From positions 1 to 64,000 of the forward strand of contig NZ_JACHXQ010000012.1 of the NCBI RefSeq assembly GCF_014192285.1: DNA of 64,000 nt, given 5' to 3'. Of this stretch, positions 1-16,220 are shown in pieces. Every line of letters starts with the position of its first letter. Within the stretch, counting starts at the first letter, position 1. The notes below the pieces were generated by a model. The model saw only the letters and a list, made by a program, of their open reading frames with translations. It was not told where the DNA came from and did no database searches. The stretch is from Halomonas fontilapidosi (GTDB lineage Bacteria; Pseudomonadota; Gammaproteobacteria; Pseudomonadales; Halomonadaceae). A program made the position numbers and the translations under genes.

Positions 1-90
1 CCTGATCCCATGCCGAACTCAGCAGTGAAACCGCTCAGCGCCGATGGTAGTGTGGGGCCTCCCCATGCGAGAGTAGGTCATCGTCAGGCA
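1..90 (+). rRNA. rrf: 5S ribosomal RNA, 3' part
   Basis: The window opens inside a 5S rRNA gene. The stretch resembles the second half of bacterial 5S, with the CCGAACTCAG loop near 14-23, the GATGGTAGTGTGGGG segment at 43-57 and a final ATCGTCAGGCA that would pair with the missing 5' end. The 3' end is put at about 90 because the next bases lead straight into a terminator hairpin. The 5' part, and presumably 16S and 23S, lie before the window. Confidence 0.93.
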
Positions 91-103
91 CTTATCCCGA
101 GAA

Positions 104-135
104 GACCCCGTGTTCAATAGAACACGGGGTCTTTT
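104..135 (+). terminator. Rho-independent terminator of the rRNA operon
   Basis: A perfect 11-bp stem, GACCCCGTGTT (104-114) with AACACGGGGTC (121-131), closes a 6-base loop and is followed by TTTT. It lies 13 bases after the 5S end, so it is the first terminator of this rRNA operon. A near copy is found at 388-420. Confidence 0.9.
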
Positions 136-161
136 CATGCTCAGCGATCGAAAAACAGCGA

Positions 162-211
162 GGGCCTCCCCATGGAGAGTATCGGGACGCCGACCGGATC
201 ATCGTCAGGCA
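162..211 (+). pseudogene. Decayed copy of the 5S rRNA 3' tail (copy 2)
   Basis: GGGCCTCCCCAT at 162-173 and TCATCGTCAGGCA at 199-211 repeat the two ends of the 5S tail at 55-66 and 78-90. The middle has diverged and is longer (50 instead of 36 bases). Like the true 5S it is followed at once by a terminator. It reads as a remnant of a duplicated 5S-terminator unit, not a working RNA. Confidence 0.72.
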
Positions 212-220
212 CTTATTCAG

Positions 221-248
221 AAACCCCGGCCATTGGTCGGGGTTTCGT
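221..248 (+). terminator. Terminator after 5S tail copy 2
   Basis: An 11-bp stem AAACCCCGGCC (221-231) with GGTCGGGGTTT (235-245), one G-T wobble and a 3-base loop. The T tract is short (TTTCGT), so it may stop RNA polymerase less well than the first terminator. Confidence 0.75.
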
Positions 249-256
249 CGTTGCAG

Positions 257-376
257 GGGCCTCCCCATGGACCCGTTTGTCGGGAACAAACGGGAACCGC
301 TTTAGCGGGCCCGGAGAGCGAGTCTCAGGATGAGACGAGTAGAGTCCCGGCGGCCCGGCGCGATCATCGTCAGGCA
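257..376 (+). pseudogene. Decayed copy of the 5S rRNA 3' tail (copy 3), interrupted by hairpins
   Basis: GGGCCTCCCCAT at 257-268 and TCATCGTCAGGCA at 364-376 are the same flanking blocks as in the 5S tail, but about 95 bases now separate them. The insert holds a perfect 9-bp hairpin, CCCGTTTGT/ACAAACGGG (272-294), a small one at 297-308 around CCGCTTTAGCGG, and another at 322-337. It seems to be a 5S tail copy grown by imperfect palindromes. No coding capacity is evident. Confidence 0.65.
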
Positions 377-387
377 TCTATTCCGAG

Positions 388-421
388 AAAACCCCGTGTT
401 CAATAGAGCACGGGGTTTTTT
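388..421 (+). terminator. Terminator after 5S tail copy 3
   Basis: The stem AAAACCCCGTG (388-398) with CACGGGGTTTT (409-419) closes on the same CAATAG loop as the first terminator and runs into a T tract. The near identity to 104-135 supports duplication of the 5S tail plus terminator as one unit. Confidence 0.88.
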
Positions 422-470
422 CATGTCGGGTCATCGGATTGCTCCCCCGGTGGGACTTTCGTCGGTGGCG

Positions 471-500
471 TTCCCGGGGGCTGCTCGCATCCGCTAGAAT
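471..500 (+). promoter_or_regulatory. Putative birA-coaX promoter
   Basis: A TAGAAT -10 box lies at 495-500, 27 bases before the birA start. The best -35 is the weak TTCCCG at 471-476 (18-bp spacer). The same -10 form recurs at well-supported promoters in this window, which is the main reason to call it. Confidence 0.45.
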
Positions 501-527
501 GTCTCATTTCCCGTAAGGGGCATGAGC

Positions 528-1511
528 ATGACCATCAGTGACCTGATCCGCCTGTTGAGCGATGGCGAGTTTCACTCCGGCGAGCAGTTGGGTGAGCGGC
601 TCGGCGTATCGCGCGCGGCAGTCTGGAAGCAGTTGCGCAAGCTGGAGTCCCTGGGTATTCCCATGGAAGCGGTCAAGGGCCAAGGATATCGCCTGATTGA
701 GCGGCTGGAACTGCTGGATGGTGGCTGTATCGTGGCCGGCCTCTCGCGAGAGGCACGCCCCCACCTGGCGCGCCTCTTCGTCGAGGAGAGTCTGCCGTCC
801 AGTAACGCCTTCCTGCGCGAGCGTTTCTCCCAGGGGGCGGGGCATGGCGAGGTCTGCCTGGTGGAGCAGCAGAGCGAGGGGCGCGGGCGCCGCGGTCGCA
901 CCTGGGTGACCCCTTGGGGGCGTACCCTGATGCTCTCGCTCGGCTGGCGGGTCGAGGCTGGCGTCGCGTCCCTCGAGGGGCTGAGCCTGGCACTGGGAGT
1001 GGCCCTTGCCAGGGTGCTCGAGCGCCACGGCCTCAGGCCGCGCCTCAAATGGCCCAATGACGTGCTGCTGCAGCACGACGACGGTTCGCTCGGCAAGCTG
1101 GCGGGTATCCTGGTAGAGATCAGCGGTGATGCGGCTGGCCCCTGCGAAGTCGTGGTTGGCATGGGCATCAATATCGATCTGCCGCCGGCGTTTCGTGAGG
1201 GCATCGACCAGCCCGTCGCGGCAGTCCATGATCAGGCGCCCGGGCTTTCCCGCAACGCTCTGGCCATTGAGCTGCTGGACGAGCTGCTGCCCCTGCTGGC
1301 CACATTCGAGCAGCAGGGATTTGCCGCCTGGTGTCGCGACTGGAACGCGCGTCACGCGTTTGCCGGCTGCGAGGTGGAGATTTTGCAGCGCGGTGTTCGC
1401 GAGTCGGCAACCGCCGGCGACGTGGATGAAGCCGGCAACCTCTGGGTGCAGCAGGCCGGTCGGCCGGTGCGGCTGGCCGGTGGCGAGATCAGCGTGCGAG
1501 GACGGCCATGA
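528..1511 (+). CDS. birA: Biotin--[acetyl-CoA-carboxylase] ligase / biotin operon repressor BirA
   Basis: BirA makes biotinyl-AMP and transfers biotin to the carrier subunit of acetyl-CoA carboxylase; long forms also bind DNA. The 327-residue protein has an N-terminal winged helix-turn-helix (about residues 1-60, with GVSRAAVWKQLRKLE) and a catalytic domain with the biotinyl-AMP loop GRGRRGRTW near 118-126, KWPNDV and GMGINI. Length matches the bifunctional E. coli type (321). ATG 528 is preferred over in-frame ATG 522 because AAGGGG at 515-520 is 7 bases away from 528 but only 1 from 522. The stop overlaps coaX by 4 bases (ATGA), so the two are co-translated. Confidence 0.95.
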   Translation: MTISDLIRLLSDGEFHSGEQLGERLGVSRAAVWKQLRKLESLGIPMEAVKGQGYRLIERLELLDGGCIVAGLSREARPHLARLFVEESLPSSNAFLRERFSQGAGHGEVCLVEQQSEGRGRRGRTWVTPWGRTLMLSLGWRVEAGVASLEGLSLALGVALARVLERHGLRPRLKWPNDVLLQHDDGSLGKLAGILVEISGDAAGPCEVVVGMGINIDLPPAFREGIDQPVAAVHDQAPGLSRNALAIELLDELLPLLATFEQQGFAAWCRDWNARHAFAGCEVEILQRGVRESATAGDVDEAGNLWVQQAGRPVRLAGGEISVRGRP

Positions 1512-2347
1512 TCCTCGACCTCGATATCGGTAACACACTGTCAAAATGGCGACTAAAGGATGCCGACAGCAGCGAGATTCGCTCTCGCGGCGCGGTCTGG
1601 ACCCGCGAGGAGTGGCGCCCGGGAGCGGATATCCCGGACCTCGATGTGGTCGAGTCGGTGCGCATTTCCAGCGTGGCGCGCAAGGCGGTGCTGGAGGAGA
1701 CGGTGGCCCTGCTGCGCCGGCGTGTCGGCAGCGTTCATGTCGCCCGCTCGACGGCCGAGGCCCTGGGGGTCACCAACGGTTACGAGGAGCCGGGCCGACT
1801 GGGGGTCGATCGTTGGATGGGGGCGCTGGCGGGCTACCAGCTGGCCGGCGGCTGCTGTGCCGTGGATTGCGGTAGTGCCATCACCGTCGACTTCGTTTTA
1901 CCCGGCGGGCGTCACCTGGGCGGCTATATCCTGCCTGGCCTGCGGCTGATGAAGGAGAGCCTCAAGCTCGGCACGCGCAACGTGGCGATTGACCCGGACA
2001 GCGAGGCCGAGGAGCTGCTGGAGCCTGGCAGGCGCACCGTGGAGGCCGTCAATCACGGCATCTACATGGCGGCGGTGAGCGCCGTGAACCGGATCTATAG
2101 CGAGGTCTGCGATCAGCAGGGCGTGGCGCTGCCGATGATGCTGACCGGCGGTGACGCGCGGGTGATATCGCGGGGTATCCAGGTGCCGCATGCCGTCTGG
2201 CCGGACATGGTGTACGGAGGGCTTGAGGCCTGCTTCCCGCTGACGGCTGCCGAGCGAGCCGGGCGTATGTCCGGGGCCCCTAGAGTGCCCTCACCGGCGG
2301 CGCTGGAAAAGATTCGGGCGGCGCTTGCATTCTCCATGCTGCTTTGA
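1508..2347 (+). CDS. coaX: Type III pantothenate kinase CoaX
   Basis: CoaX phosphorylates pantothenate, the first step of coenzyme A synthesis, and unlike CoaA is not inhibited by CoA. The 279-residue protein has the phosphate-1 motif DIGNT near the N-terminus (residues 6-10), GVDRWMG near 99-105, DCGSAITVDFV and GGYILPGLRL in the ASKHA-fold core, and MLTGGDA toward the C-terminus. The start is fixed by the ATGA overlap with birA. The birA-coaX pair is common in pseudomonads and relatives and puts two acyl-chain cofactor genes together. It is followed by the tRNA promoter at 2424. Confidence 0.95.
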   Translation: MILDLDIGNTLSKWRLKDADSSEIRSRGAVWTREEWRPGADIPDLDVVESVRISSVARKAVLEETVALLRRRVGSVHVARSTAEALGVTNGYEEPGRLGVDRWMGALAGYQLAGGCCAVDCGSAITVDFVLPGGRHLGGYILPGLRLMKESLKLGTRNVAIDPDSEAEELLEPGRRTVEAVNHGIYMAAVSAVNRIYSEVCDQQGVALPMMLTGGDARVISRGIQVPHAVWPDMVYGGLEACFPLTAAERAGRMSGAPRVPSPAALEKIRAALAFSMLL

Positions 2348-2423
2348 CACAATGCGCCGCGTTCCGGAAAGAAGCGCTCGGCGGTTACGCCGCGCTCGAG
2401 CAAGAGGCAAAGAAAACAGCTAC

Positions 2424-2451
2424 TTGACACCGGAAACAAGGGCGGTAGAAT
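2424..2451 (+). promoter_or_regulatory. Promoter of the Tyr-Gly-Thr tRNA cluster
   Basis: TTGACA (2424-2429) and TAGAAT (2446-2451) are separated by 16 bp and lie 12 bases before tRNA-Tyr. The near-consensus -35 and the position just before a stable RNA gene make this a good sigma-70 promoter. Confidence 0.85.
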
Positions 2452-2463
2452 ACATCGCCAGCT

Positions 2464-2547
<84 letters not shown>

Positions 2548-2596
2548 GGTTCAGCCACACCCGATGCGTCGAGTGACGGCAAGCAAGAGTGGGTCG

Positions 2597-2670
<74 letters not shown>

Positions 2671-2700
2671 GGTAGTTCGTCAGCGATACCACAGAATTGC

Positions 2701-2775
2701 GCTCATGTAGCTCAGGGGTAGAGCACACCCTTGGTAAGGGTGAGGTCGACGGTTCAAATCCGTCCATGAGCTCCA
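2701..2775 (+). tRNA. tRNA-Thr (anticodon GGT)
   Basis: The acceptor stem GCTCATG pairs with CATGAGC and is followed by TCCA. The anticodon arm ACCCTTGGTAAGGGT presents GGT. A terminator follows six bases later, so it closes the first tRNA transcript. In E. coli and pseudomonads a tuf gene usually follows this tRNA; here it does not. Confidence 0.97.
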
Positions 2776-2780
2776 TATCG

Positions 2781-2811
2781 AAAAGGCGGGCACAGCCCGC
2801 CTTTTCTTTTT
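2781..2811 (+). terminator. Terminator of the Tyr-Gly-Thr tRNA transcript
   Basis: A perfect 10-bp stem AAAAGGCGGG (2781-2790) with CCCGCCTTTT (2796-2805), a 5-base loop and a following T-rich CTTTT tract. It separates the three-tRNA unit from the Trp-secE-nusG unit. Confidence 0.92.
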
Positions 2812-2842
2812 CTCCCCATGGTATGTGTCATGCGGGGAGGGG

Positions 2843-2871
2843 TTGCCAGGAGGCGAGCGTTTCGCTAGAAT
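2843..2871 (+). promoter_or_regulatory. Promoter of the tRNA-Trp - secE - nusG transcript
   Basis: TTGCCA (2843-2848) and TAGAAT (2866-2871) are spaced by 17 bp. The box is followed by GGCGCCC, a GC-rich discriminator of the kind seen in stable-RNA promoters. It lies 53 bases before tRNA-Trp. Confidence 0.75.
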
Positions 2872-2924
2872 GGCGCCCGCTGTCGTACAGGCCGCCTGCA
2901 AAGGGCGGTTGCGGAAGCAGATAC

Positions 2925-3000
<76 letters not shown>

Positions 3001-3072
3001 GTCTTCCCCAGGCTGGCGAGATCTCATAAACGTTCATGTTTCGATTGCTGCACCCTGAGGAGTCTCGTTTTC

Positions 3073-3441
3073 ATGAAGCATAACGCCGAGGTGCAGGAGT
3101 CGCGCCACGACGGGCTCAAGTGGGCAGTTGTCGTCTCTCTGCTGGTCCTTGCGGTGGTCGGCAATACCTATTTTGCCGACCAGGCGCTTCTTTATCGTGT
3201 ACTCGGTGTCGTCGTGCTTAGTGTGGCGGCGGCATTGGTGGCGCTGACCACGGCCAAGGGCCGTGATCTTGTCGAGCTTGCCAGAAGCGCGAAGAAGGAG
3301 ATTCAGCGTGTCATCTGGCCAACCCGGCCCGAGACCGTTCAGACCACTGCGATCGTGCTGGTGGCCGTGCTGGTGGTCGGTCTGATGCTCTGGTTGATCG
3401 ACACCCTTCTTGGCTGGGCGATGTCCGGCGTCATCGGTTAG
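3073..3441 (+). CDS. secE: Preprotein translocase subunit SecE
   Basis: SecE clamps the SecY channel in the inner membrane. The 122-residue protein has three hydrophobic segments (about 14-33, 40-60 and 91-112) as in the E. coli protein (127 residues), and the conserved cytoplasmic helix [17 protein letters not shown] before the last one. The start is ATG 3073, after a GAGGAG-type ribosome site near 3057; an upstream in-frame extension runs back into tRNA-Trp and is rejected. nusG follows after 8 bases, the usual secE-nusG pair. Confidence 0.95.
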   Translation: MKHNAEVQESRHDGLKWAVVVSLLVLAVVGNTYFADQALLYRVLGVVVLSVAAALVALTTAKGRDLVELARSAKKEIQRVIWPTRPETVQTTAIVLVAVLVVGLMLWLIDTLLGWAMSGVIG

Positions 3442-3449
3442 GAGTTTTC

Positions 3450-3983
3450 ATGTCCAAGCGTTGGTATGTCGTCCACGCCTACTCCGGCTTCGAGAAGCAT
3501 GTCATGCGCTCGCTGATCGAGCGCGTGAAGATGCACGGCATGGAGGATCGCTTTGGCGAGATCCTGGTGCCGACCGAGGAAGTCGTCGAGGTTCGTGACG
3601 GCAAGCGTCGCAAGAGCGAGCGTAAATTCTATCCCGGCTACGTGCTGGTCGAGATGGAAATGGATGACGAGACCTGGCACCTGGTCAATGAGACCCCGCG
3701 CGTGATGGGGTTCATCGGCGGTACCAAGGAGAAGCCGGCCCCGATCACCCGCAAGGAGGCAGATGCCATCCTTAGTCGGGTCAAGGACGGCACCGACAAG
3801 CCGAAGCCCAAGACGCTCTTCGAGCCAGGGCAGTCGGTGCGCGTCATCGACGGGCCCTTCGCCGACTTCAACGGGGTCGTCGAGGAGGTCAACTATGACA
3901 AGAGCCGTGTGCAGGTCAGCGTGCTGATCTTCGGCCGCTCCACGCCCGTCGAGCTGGAGTTTGCCCAGGTCGAGAAGGAATAG
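3450..3983 (+). CDS. nusG: Transcription termination/antitermination protein NusG
   Basis: NusG binds the RNA polymerase clamp, suppresses pausing and links polymerase to Rho or to ribosomal protein S10. The 177-residue length is close to E. coli (181). The NGN domain ([17 protein letters not shown], residues 2-18) is followed by a linker near 115 and a C-terminal KOW domain (about 125-177) with [19 protein letters not shown]. It lies between secE and rplK in the standard order. The 92-base gap to rplK shows no clear terminator. Confidence 0.97.
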   Translation: MSKRWYVVHAYSGFEKHVMRSLIERVKMHGMEDRFGEILVPTEEVVEVRDGKRRKSERKFYPGYVLVEMEMDDETWHLVNETPRVMGFIGGTKEKPAPITRKEADAILSRVKDGTDKPKPKTLFEPGQSVRVIDGPFADFNGVVEEVNYDKSRVQVSVLIFGRSTPVELEFAQVEKE

Positions 3984-4075
3984 CCTTCCGACCCTATCAG
4001 TTTCGTGGCAGCCACCCGCGGGTGGCTGTGTAATCCGGGGAGCCGCAAGGCGCTACTACCCAACTGGAGTCCATC

Positions 4076-4507
4076 ATGGCCAAGAAAGTACAGGCTTACA
4101 TCAAGCTGCAGGTGGCAGCTGGCAAGGCGAATCCGAGTCCCCCCGTGGGCCCCGCGCTGGGTCAGCACGGTGTCAATATCATGGAGTTCTGCAAGGCGTT
4201 CAACGCCGCGACGCAGGATATCGAAGTCGGTCTGCCGACCCCCGTGGTCATTACCGTCTACTCCGATCGCAGCTTTACCTTCATCACCAAGACCCCGCCT
4301 GCCGCGGTCCTGCTGAAGAAGGCGGCCGGCATCAAGTCCGGCTCCGGCGAGCCGAACAAGACCAAGGTCGGTACCGTGACTCGCGAGCAGCTCGAGGAGA
4401 TCGCCAAGACTAAGGAGCCGGACCTGACGGCTGCTGATCTCGACGCCGCGGTGCGTACCATTGCCGGTAGTGCCCGCAGCATGGGCCTGAACGTGGAGGG
4501 TCTCTGA
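4076..4507 (+). CDS. rplK: 50S ribosomal protein L11
   Basis: L11 forms the GTPase-associated stalk base on 23S rRNA and is needed for RelA activation. The 143 residues include the N-terminal [20 protein letters not shown] block with the proline pair that thiostrepton resistance mutations affect, and a C-terminal RNA-binding domain ending with [12 protein letters not shown]. rplA begins 2 bases after its stop, so the two are translationally coupled; in E. coli L1 represses both from a site at the start of this mRNA. Confidence 0.98.
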   Translation: MAKKVQAYIKLQVAAGKANPSPPVGPALGQHGVNIMEFCKAFNAATQDIEVGLPTPVVITVYSDRSFTFITKTPPAAVLLKKAAGIKSGSGEPNKTKVGTVTREQLEEIAKTKEPDLTAADLDAAVRTIAGSARSMGLNVEGL

Positions 4508-4509
4508 TC

Positions 4510-5202
4510 ATGGCCAAGCTTACCAAGCGCGTACAGCAGATTCGCGAGAAGGTCGACGCCAACCGGACCTACTCCCTCGACGAGGCCGTGGCGCTGCTCT
4601 CCGAGCTGTCCACCGTCAACTTCAAGGAATCCCTGGACGTCGCCATCAATCTGGGCGTCGACCCGCGGAAATCCGACCAGGTCGTGCGTGGCGCCACCGT
4701 CATGCCCAACGGCACCGGTAAGGACGTGCGTGTCGCGGTCTTTACCCAGGGCGCCAATGTCGAGGCGGCCAAGGAAGCCGGTGCCGATATCGTCGGCATG
4801 GACGACCTGGCCGAGCAGGTCAAGAAAGGCCAGCTCGACTTCGACGTGGTGATTGCCTCGCCGGACGCCATGCGCGTCGTTGGCCAGCTGGGCCAGATCC
4901 TAGGCCCGCGCGGTCTGATGCCGAACCCCAAGGTCGGCACCGTGACGCCGGATGTGGCCACCGCGGTCAAGAACGCCAAGGCCGGCCAGGTGCGCTTCCG
5001 TACCGACAAGAACGGTATCATTCATACCACCCTGGGCAAGGTCGACTTCGATGCGTCTGCCATCCAGGGAAACCTGGAGGCGCTGGTCGCCGACCTGAAG
5101 AAGCTCAAGCCGAGCACCTCCAAGGGTATCTATCTCAAGAAGATCACCGTGTCCTCTACCATGGGGCCGGGGTTGACCATCGACCATTCCGCCCTGGTCT
5201 GA
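4510..5202 (+). CDS. rplA: 50S ribosomal protein L1
   Basis: L1 forms the mobile stalk at the E site and is the translational repressor of its own operon in many bacteria. The 230 residues carry the two-domain L1 fold with [18 protein letters not shown] near residues 65-82, the loop [18 protein letters not shown] (about 134-151) and [13 protein letters not shown]. The start at 4510 has only 2 bases after the rplK stop. It is followed by the long L10-type leader. Confidence 0.98.
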   Translation: MAKLTKRVQQIREKVDANRTYSLDEAVALLSELSTVNFKESLDVAINLGVDPRKSDQVVRGATVMPNGTGKDVRVAVFTQGANVEAAKEAGADIVGMDDLAEQVKKGQLDFDVVIASPDAMRVVGQLGQILGPRGLMPNPKVGTVTPDVATAVKNAKAGQVRFRTDKNGIIHTTLGKVDFDASAIQGNLEALVADLKKLKPSTSKGIYLKKITVSSTMGPGLTIDHSALV

Positions 5203-5209
5203 TCGGGCG

Positions 5210-5461
5210 GCGGTCGAGACGATTGCAGGAACTTTGCGGTCCCCGTGCCGGGCTACTCGTGCCGGCGGGGCATCGTCAAAGACCGCAGGCGCCGCGTCTC
5301 TCGCGAGCACGGCTTAATCTTCCTCCGGGAAGGCCTGCGCAGATGGTGTGGCCGCCAGCTATCTGGTGAGCACCATCACCCAGGACTCCCGACCTCCGGT
5401 CGGGAGAGATGGTAACCACCGGAATCCTCTCGCGAGGTTCCGGCACGAAGGAGTGATCACT
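5210..5461 (+). promoter_or_regulatory. rplJ leader (L10-type autoregulatory leader)
   Basis: The 259-base gap between rplA and rplJ is strongly structured and lacks a gene. GCGGTC (5236-5241) can pair with GACCGC (5281-5286), enclosing CCCCG (5241-5245) with CGGGG (5266-5270) as alternative inner pairing. A perfect 9-bp hairpin CTCCCGACC/GGTCGGGAG lies at 5386-5406, before AAGGAG at 5448-5453. In gammaproteobacteria the L10(L12)4 complex binds a leader at this site to repress rplJL translation. The position and shape fit; the exact protein-binding bulge was not verified. Confidence 0.7.
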
Positions 5462-5965
5462 GTGCCACTAGCACTCGAAGGCAAGAAGGCAATCGTTGCC
5501 GAGGTCAGTGAAGCGGCCAAGGATGCGCTCTCCGTCGTAGTTGCCGATTCTCGTGGCGTCGCGGTCAGTGCGATGACCGACCTGCGCAAGCAGGCCCGCG
5601 AGAATGGCGTGCAGATCCGTGTTGTCCGCAACACTCTGGCACGCCGCGCCCTGTCTGGAACTCCTTGGGAGATTCTGGACGAGTCCTTCTCCGGTCCGAC
5701 CATGCTGGCCTTCTCCTATGAGCATCCGGGCGCCGCCGCCCGTCTGTTCAAGGAGTTCGCCAAGGGTCAGAAGGAGTTCGAGGTCAAGGCGCTGGCCTAC
5801 GAAGGTGAGCTGATCCCGGCAAGCGACATTGACCGTCTGGCTAATCTGCCGACTTACGATGAGGCGATCGCCAAGCTGATGTCCGTCATGAAGGAAGCGT
5901 CTGCCGGCAAGCTGGTCCGTACCCTCGCGGCGCTGCGTGACCAGAAGCAGGAAGAAGCTGCCTGA
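5462..5965 (+). CDS. rplJ: 50S ribosomal protein L10
   Basis: L10 anchors the L7/L12 dimers on the GTPase-associated centre and, with them, represses its own mRNA. The best start is GTG 5462, 8 bases after AAGGAG. It gives 167 residues beginning with [19 protein letters not shown], close to the 165 of E. coli. In-frame upstream codons reach back into the structured leader and are rejected. Conserved blocks include [34 protein letters not shown] and [15 protein letters not shown]. The C-terminal helix that binds L12 is present. Confidence 0.96.
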   Translation: MPLALEGKKAIVAEVSEAAKDALSVVVADSRGVAVSAMTDLRKQARENGVQIRVVRNTLARRALSGTPWEILDESFSGPTMLAFSYEHPGAAARLFKEFAKGQKEFEVKALAYEGELIPASDIDRLANLPTYDEAIAKLMSVMKEASAGKLVRTLAALRDQKQEEAA

Positions 5966-6054
5966 ACGGCGAACTCTTGCGCTCAGCCTGAATCGAATAT
6001 TGAATCTAGAGCCATCGCGACGCCGAGGCTCCCGCAAAGTTAGGAAATTAGACA

Positions 6055-6426
<372 letters not shown>

Positions 6427-6466
6427 CCCTTGTGCCCATGGCTTCACGCGCTGCGTAAGCTTCCAT

Positions 6467-6500
6467 GGCTGGTGGCGGGACGCCCGCTGCCGGCCTTTTT
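6467..6500 (+). terminator. Attenuator between rplL and rpoB
   Basis: A 13-bp helix (6467-6479 with 6483-6495, GGCUGGUGGCGGG against CCCGCUGCCGGCC, allowing G-U pairs) closes on ACG and is followed at once by TTTTT at 6496-6500. It sits in the 232-base rplL-rpoB gap, where E. coli has a partial terminator that lowers rpoBC output relative to ribosomal protein genes. The remaining bases up to 6658 showed no gene. Confidence 0.85.
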
Positions 6501-6658
6501 CTGTTGTCACTAGCCGGTCGCCCACGGGCCACCCGCTAGCCGAATTCCGACGGCGAGCCTCCTGGTGGAGGCTTGCCGTCAGCGCCTGACGGAGCCTTAC
6601 CCGTCGGGTGACGCCGACACGCATCGGTCACCCATGGTGAACAAGCTGGGGAATACAG

Positions 6659-10738
<4,080 letters not shown>

Positions 10739-10825
10739 GGCTGCACCGCCTGCGCTTCACAGAATGACGGTCCGCGGGGGTGGCAACGCCCCCGCCCATG
10801 ACAACTCCGCAACGGAGCCGACCCC

Positions 10826-15043
<4,218 letters not shown>

Positions 15044-15056
15044 TGCCCACGTCCAG

Positions 15057-15085
15057 GCACTGCGCCGCCCCCGGCGGCGCAGTGC
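15057..15085 (+). terminator. Hairpin terminator after rpoC
   Basis: A perfect 13-bp GC-rich stem, GCACTGCGCCGCC (15057-15069) with GGCGGCGCAGTGC (15073-15085), and a 3-base CCC loop. There is no proper T tract: the next bases are TTGACG, the -35 box of the following promoter. It may act with Rho, or insulate the str promoter. Confidence 0.65.
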
Positions 15086-15115
15086 TTGACGGCGCGAGGT
15101 GTCAGCCATTAGAAT
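15086..15115 (+). promoter_or_regulatory. str operon promoter (rpsL-rpsG-fusA-tuf)
   Basis: TTGACG (15086-15091) and TAGAAT (15110-15115) are 18 bp apart and are followed by the GC-rich discriminator GCGC. The sequence around the -10 and start site (AATGCGCAGCCTTT) is nearly the same as at the rpsJ promoter (AATGCGCATCCTTT), which suggests shared growth-rate or ppGpp control. Confidence 0.85.
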
Positions 15116-15195
15116 GCGCAGCCTTTAACAGTGGGGCGGGTACGCCCGCACCCGCTGAGTAAGGCAAGGCAACCCATTGGAGTCAGCTACACACC

Positions 15196-15570
15196 ATGGC
15201 AACGATCAATCAGCTCGTGCGCAAGCCGCGCAAGCGTCAGGCCGCCAAGAGCGACGTGCCTGCGCTGCAGGCCTGCCCGCAGAAGCGCGGCGTCTGCACC
15301 CGCGTCTACACCACCACCCCGAAGAAGCCGAACTCCGCACTGCGTAAGGTGTGCCGTGTTCGCCTGACCAACGGCTACGAGGTCTCCTCGTACATCGGTG
15401 GTGAAGGCCACAACCTCCAGGAGCACTCCGTGGTCCTGATTCGTGGCGGACGCGTCAAGGACCTTCCCGGTGTGCGCTATCACACCGTGCGTGGCGCCCT
15501 GGACACCTCCGGCGTGCAGAACCGCAAGCAGGGCCGTTCCAAGTACGGCACCAAGCGTCCCAAGGCCTGA
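15196..15570 (+). CDS. rpsL: 30S ribosomal protein S12
   Basis: S12 lies at the decoding centre and governs accuracy. The 124 residues (standard length) carry the [18 protein letters not shown] block with the lysine at about position 43 that streptomycin resistance mutations change; here it is the wild-type PKKPNS form. [13 protein letters not shown] (second streptomycin-linked region, around 85-98) is also normal. It is the first gene of the str operon. Confidence 0.98.
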   Translation: MATINQLVRKPRKRQAAKSDVPALQACPQKRGVCTRVYTTTPKKPNSALRKVCRVRLTNGYEVSSYIGGEGHNLQEHSVVLIRGGRVKDLPGVRYHTVRGALDTSGVQNRKQGRSKYGTKRPKA

Positions 15571-15689
15571 CCGGCCGCGGTTCGCAGCAGTCACCCCATT
15601 TTGACCACGGTCTGATAAGAGTAAGGTCGAGCGCTGCCATCGGCAGGAGTCTCGGGTTTACCTGAAGGATCCTTTGATGAGGGCTTATC

Positions 15690-16160
15690 ATGCCTAGAAG
15701 AAGAGTTGCGGCCAAGCGCGAGATCCTGCCGGATCCCAAGTTCGGAAGCGAGCGCCTGGCGAAGTTCATGAACCACCTGATGATCGGCGGCAAGAAGTCC
15801 GTAGCTGAGCGCATCGTCTACGGTGCGCTGGACAGGGTTGCCGAGCGTAGCAAGGAAGAGCCGCTGGAGATTTTCGACAAGGCGCTGGAAGCCATCCAGC
15901 CCATGGTCGAGGTCAAGTCACGCCGCGTCGGCGGCGCGACCTATCAGGTGCCCGTTGAAGTTCGCCCCTCGCGCCGTCATGCGCTGGCCATGCGCTGGCT
16001 GGTTGATGCGGCCCGTCGCCGTGGCGAGAAGACCATGGTGCTGCGCCTCGCCGGCGAGATGCTCGATGCCGCCGAAGGCAAGGGCTCGGCCGTCAAGAAG
16101 CGGGAAGACGTGCATCGCATGGCAGAAGCCAACAAGGCCTTCTCTCATTACCGGTTCTAA
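15690..16160 (+). CDS. rpsG: 30S ribosomal protein S7
   Basis: S7 starts assembly of the 30S head and contacts E-site tRNA; in E. coli it represses the str operon by binding the rpsL-rpsG gap. The 156-residue protein starts [20 protein letters not shown] and has [21 protein letters not shown] near 75-95. The 119-base gap from rpsL is the place where such an S7 target would lie; no fold was verified there. Confidence 0.98.
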   Translation: MPRRRVAAKREILPDPKFGSERLAKFMNHLMIGGKKSVAERIVYGALDRVAERSKEEPLEIFDKALEAIQPMVEVKSRRVGGATYQVPVEVRPSRRHALAMRWLVDAARRRGEKTMVLRLAGEMLDAAEGKGSAVKKREDVHRMAEANKAFSHYRF

Positions 16161-16220
16161 GTGCACCGCTTCTGAGCGTAGCGCTCCGCTACGCATCGCC
16201 AACCAACGGGGAGTTCCAAC

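Noticed and set aside
110..406. Open frames across the 5S tail repeats
   Set aside because: They run through three terminator hairpins and the decayed rRNA copies and resemble no protein.
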